Shown: piece by piece, positions 61,846 to 64,000 of the stretch
Layout of the letters: each line of letters opens with the position of its first letter
Numbering within the stretch: position 1 is the first letter of the stretch
Source: Gloeobacterales cyanobacterium ES-bin-313
GTDB taxonomy: Bacteria; Cyanobacteriota; Cyanobacteriia; Gloeobacterales; Gloeobacteraceae
Assembly: GCA_014379585.1 (NCBI GenBank)
Contig: JACMLN010000105.1
Span: forward strand, 1 to 64,000
DNA: 64,000 bases
Direction of reading: 5' to 3'
Program-made: the position numbers and the translations under genes
The notes under the pieces: model-generated
Told to the model about the DNA's origin: nothing
The model's input: only the letters and a program-made list of their open reading frames with translations
Databases searched by the model: none

Positions 61846-62499
61846 ATGGAAAAGGCAATTCAGGGATCCCAAGTTGAAGGGTACTACCAGAATCAACGTC
61901 CTGAGATGCTTCCTTTTATTCCGGCTGGAGCAAAATGTGTTCTGGAAGTTGGTTGCGGGGAAGGAGGATTCAGTCAACTAGTTAAATCGCAGCTTTCTGC
62001 CGAAACCTGGGGAGTTGAAATTGATGAGCGTGCTGCTAAAGCTGCTTCCAAAAAACTTGATCGAGTTCTCTGTCAGTCATTCAACTCAGGTATTGAACTG
62101 CCTCACCATTATTTTGATTGCATCATTTTTAATGATGTACTCGAACATCTTGTCGATCCATTCGCTGCTCTCGATTTCTCTCGCCAACTTCTAAATAGCA
62201 AAGGAGTGGTTGTTTGCTCAATCCCGAACATTCGCTACTTCCATATTCTGGTTGAACTGCTGTTTGAAGCTGAGTGGCGCTATCGTAATGATGGCATTCT
62301 AGACCGCACGCACCTGCGCTTCTTCACCGAACGCAGTATCAAACGTACTTTTGACGAACTAGGCTACCACATCGAGCGTATAGAGGGTCTGCACCCAAGT
62401 CCGTCTTGGAAGTATCGTTTGGTCAACACCTTGCTCCTTGGCCGGATCGCAGATATGGGATATACCCAGTTCGCTGTTGTTGCTCGTCCTCGCAACTAG
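61846..62499 (+). CDS. Class I SAM-dependent methyltransferase
   Basis: About 217 residues. The SAM motif I is VLEVGCGEGGFSQLV, with the acidic residue after strand two in WGVEIDE, motif II in DCIIFNDVLEHLVDP and LLNSKGVVVCSIPN. The C-terminal HLRFFTERSIKRTFDELGY is common in sugar or lipid-linked glycan methyltransferases next to glycosyltransferases. ATG 61846 has AAAGG eight bases upstream; the frame opens earlier at GTG 61813. Substrate unknown, but a glycan methylation role fits the neighbours. Confidence 0.88.
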   Translation: MEKAIQGSQVEGYYQNQRPEMLPFIPAGAKCVLEVGCGEGGFSQLVKSQLSAETWGVEIDERAAKAASKKLDRVLCQSFNSGIELPHHYFDCIIFNDVLEHLVDPFAALDFSRQLLNSKGVVVCSIPNIRYFHILVELLFEAEWRYRNDGILDRTHLRFFTERSIKRTFDELGYHIERIEGLHPSPSWKYRLVNTLLLGRIADMGYTQFAVVARPRN

Positions 62500-62570
62500 A
62501 TTTTTTTCGCAGACATAACCCTTTGGATCTTACTTGGACTTCCAATCAGACAGTCTCTTGCCATATCGAA

Positions 62571-62780
62571 TCAAGGCAAGATCTTCTGGTTAAACGCAAC
62601 CACGGGAAGCAAAGTAAATATAAGTACTAGTAGCTCATCCAAAAGACCAATCCATAATGGCAAAGGGGCGTATAGCCACAGAAGTACATTCATGGCTACA
62701 AAAGCTGCGGTTGTAGGCAGGAGCAATGGTTCGATCAGCCTAATTTGGAAGGCTCTCCTGAGATTAGAGTGGCTCCTCAT
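62571..62780 (-). CDS. Possible small membrane protein
   Basis: 69 residues with two hydrophobic segments (TTAAFVAMNVLLWLYAPLPL and LLDELLVLIFTLLPVVAF) after a basic start. The LLDELLVL stretch recalls short DUF1232-like membrane proteins, but the match is weak. There is no ribosome binding site and the surrounding 62500-63060 shows no other supported gene. Confidence 0.35.
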   Translation of the reverse strand: MRSHSNLRRAFQIRLIEPLLLPTTAAFVAMNVLLWLYAPLPLWIGLLDELLVLIFTLLPVVAFNQKILP

Positions 62781-63060
62781 TGATCAAAAAGCTGTGATCC
62801 CTGTTGCACAGGGTTTTCAGGCGAGAGAGCAAGTCCAGAGTGTATCTTGATGAACTTTCTCCACCGTCAACTCAGGAGAATCGATGTAATAAGTTGTATA
62901 GCAGCAGTGATACAAGAACGATTCAGGCCATTAATCGCGCACTGAAAAAATCCAGCCGTTGTCGAAGCAGCCATACCCAAAGCACTGAGAAGCAAAAGCA
63001 AGAAACTGTAGGTGTCTGGCTAAAACGACCGACAACCACGATTGTCCCAATTGTTCGTGA

Positions 63061-64000
63061 TCAGTTGCTGATTTGACCACACATTACCCGGTCGTAAGCG
63101 CCAGAGATCCGGTTGCTGACAGACTGTGGAGAGAAAAAAGTTTCACAACGCTGCCGTCCACGCTCGGCGAGTTGCTGGCGCATCTGAGGCGATTTCAGCA
63201 ATCTGGATAGAGCACTGGCTAGTGCCTGGATGTCATGGGCAGGAAAAACAACACCAGCATCGCCAATCACTTCGGGGATCGCTCCACTAGAAGAACCAAG
63301 TACAGGAATTCCGGAGGCCATCGCCTCAATGAGTACAATTCCGAACTGCTCCATCCAAAAGCGAGTCGGGAGGCTGGGCAGAACCAAGACATCGACATCG
63401 TTGTATAGTCCAGGCATCTGGTTGGCATTTGCGTATGCTTTACCCTCCAGAAAATGTACTCTTTCCTGCAGCCCAAGTCTTCGGCACTCGAACATCAGGC
63501 GATCCCGCTCATAAGGATTGCCGTTATAAAGCAGATGGACATCCTTCTCCAGTTGGCTAGAGCGATGCAGGAGAGTAAAGGCTTCAAGTAGGTCAAACAC
63601 TCCCTTCTCCCACACCAAACGGCCAGCAAACAAAATAATTGTCGAGTCTGGAGCAATATTGAGTTTGCGATGAAGTTGGTAGGTTTTTGGGCGCGGTTGA
63701 AAGTTTTCAAGACTAACAGCAGTGCCAATATAGGTGATGCGCTCAGGTTCGACACCTTCCAACTCCAGAGCCATTCGCGCTGTTTGTGATGCTACAAGAA
63801 AGTGATCAGCTGACTGACGCACGATTGCTTTTGCTTGTGCGAGTTTGCGGCCAAAGGGAGTTGTAGGTATATTTTCGTACAAAAAAGGAATATTCTCCCA
63901 TACAGTAAGAATGACCTTGTGATTGAACTGCCGCTTCAGTTCGACCGCTTTCAGACTGTAACCCGAAAATGTTTCAGCGGTGTGCAAGATATCGTGATTC
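63061..64000 (-). CDS. Family 4 glycosyltransferase, N-terminus beyond the window
   Basis: At least 313 residues of a GT-B glycosyltransferase; the frame is still open at the window edge, so the start lies outside. Visible parts are the N-terminal acceptor domain end (DILHTAETFSGYSLKAVEL), ILFAGRLVWEKGVFDLLEAF at the interdomain switch, and the donor-site motif FGIVLIEAMASGIPVLGSSS with the GT4 EX7E glutamates. Ends with RGRQRCETFFSPQSVSNRIS. It probably uses an NDP- or GDP-sugar in polysaccharide assembly, as part of the same cluster as the GT2 and methyltransferase genes. Confidence 0.9.
   Translation of the reverse strand, partial: NHDILHTAETFSGYSLKAVELKRQFNHKVILTVWENIPFLYENIPTTPFGRKLAQAKAIVRQSADHFLVASQTARMALELEGVEPERITYIGTAVSLENFQPRPKTYQLHRKLNIAPDSTIILFAGRLVWEKGVFDLLEAFTLLHRSSQLEKDVHLLYNGNPYERDRLMFECRRLGLQERVHFLEGKAYANANQMPGLYNDVDVLVLPSLPTRFWMEQFGIVLIEAMASGIPVLGSSSGAIPEVIGDAGVVFPAHDIQALASALSRLLKSPQMRQQLAERGRQRCETFFSPQSVSNRISGAYDRVMCGQISN

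Noticed and set aside
62804-63076. 90-codon plus-strand frame
   Set aside because: Polar, low-complexity composition, overlaps the end of the GT4 gene and has no family pattern.
1-64000. CRISPR arrays, transposases or integrases
   Set aside because: I looked for spaced direct repeats and for DDE or tyrosine-recombinase genes and found none.

Overview
The window reads as chromosome from a cyanobacterium. The evidence is a bacteriophytochrome with an Rcp-type regulator, the system II cytochrome c maturation pair CcsA/Ccs1, a ThiO-type glycine oxidase, a homocysteine-biosynthesis (HcyBio) protein, a TPR-CHAT protease, RNase J next to dapA and asd, and several small proteins of a cyanobacterial type. 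The cyanobacterial octamer GCGATCGC (HIP1) is nearly absent outside one island. That would fit an early-branching or otherwise HIP1-poor lineage such as the Gloeobacterales, but the placement is inference.

Layout. 0-10 kb: a Sul-like dihydropteroate synthase, an orphan antitoxin-like gene, a membrane protein with a basic tail, a ParA-type ATPase with a small coiled-coil partner (possibly a carboxysome-positioning McdA/McdB pair), a three-gene exported operon (small beta-rich protein, TPR-CHAT protease, trypsin-like protease), a membrane protein and a GDSL esterase. 10.1-13.2 kb: the ruins of a type I restriction-modification locus. Fragments of hsdM, hsdS (two tails) and hsdR survive on the minus strand. 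The middle is occupied by an oppositely oriented, apparently intact two-gene unit that looks like a nuclease plus a uracil-phosphoribosyltransferase-like protein, a candidate undescribed defence system. 13.3-18.95 kb: a three-gene light-signalling cassette (bacteriophytochrome, Rcp-like regulator, hybrid histidine kinase) lying between a 59-base 3' fragment of tRNA-Ser(UGA) and the intact tRNA-Ser(UGA) gene. It holds five of the six HIP1 octamers I found in the whole window, so it looks like an imported tRNA-targeted island.

19-64 kb is mostly housekeeping: polyphosphate kinase, a site-2 protease, a pdxA/L,D-transpeptidase/YkgJ operon, UDP-glucose dehydrogenase, an asd-dapA-rnj-response regulator operon, a CHASE3 hybrid kinase divergent from a TPR/OGT glycosyltransferase, an RND efflux operon with a divergent HxlR regulator and paired 17-bp boxes, argJ, two large exported amidohydrolase-fold proteins of which only one module keeps its metal ligands, PmbA/TldE, an ABC exporter, HcyBio, signal peptidase I, ccs1-ccsA, thiO, a mannose-phosphate-isomerase-like cupin, serA, a TPR protein and cysH. 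The window ends in a surface-polysaccharide-like cluster of GT2, methyltransferase and a truncated GT4.

Start codons were chosen from ribosome binding sites, signal peptides and domain starts. Several genes appear to use GTG or TTG with a clear Shine-Dalgarno sequence. Everything here was read by eye; no search was run.
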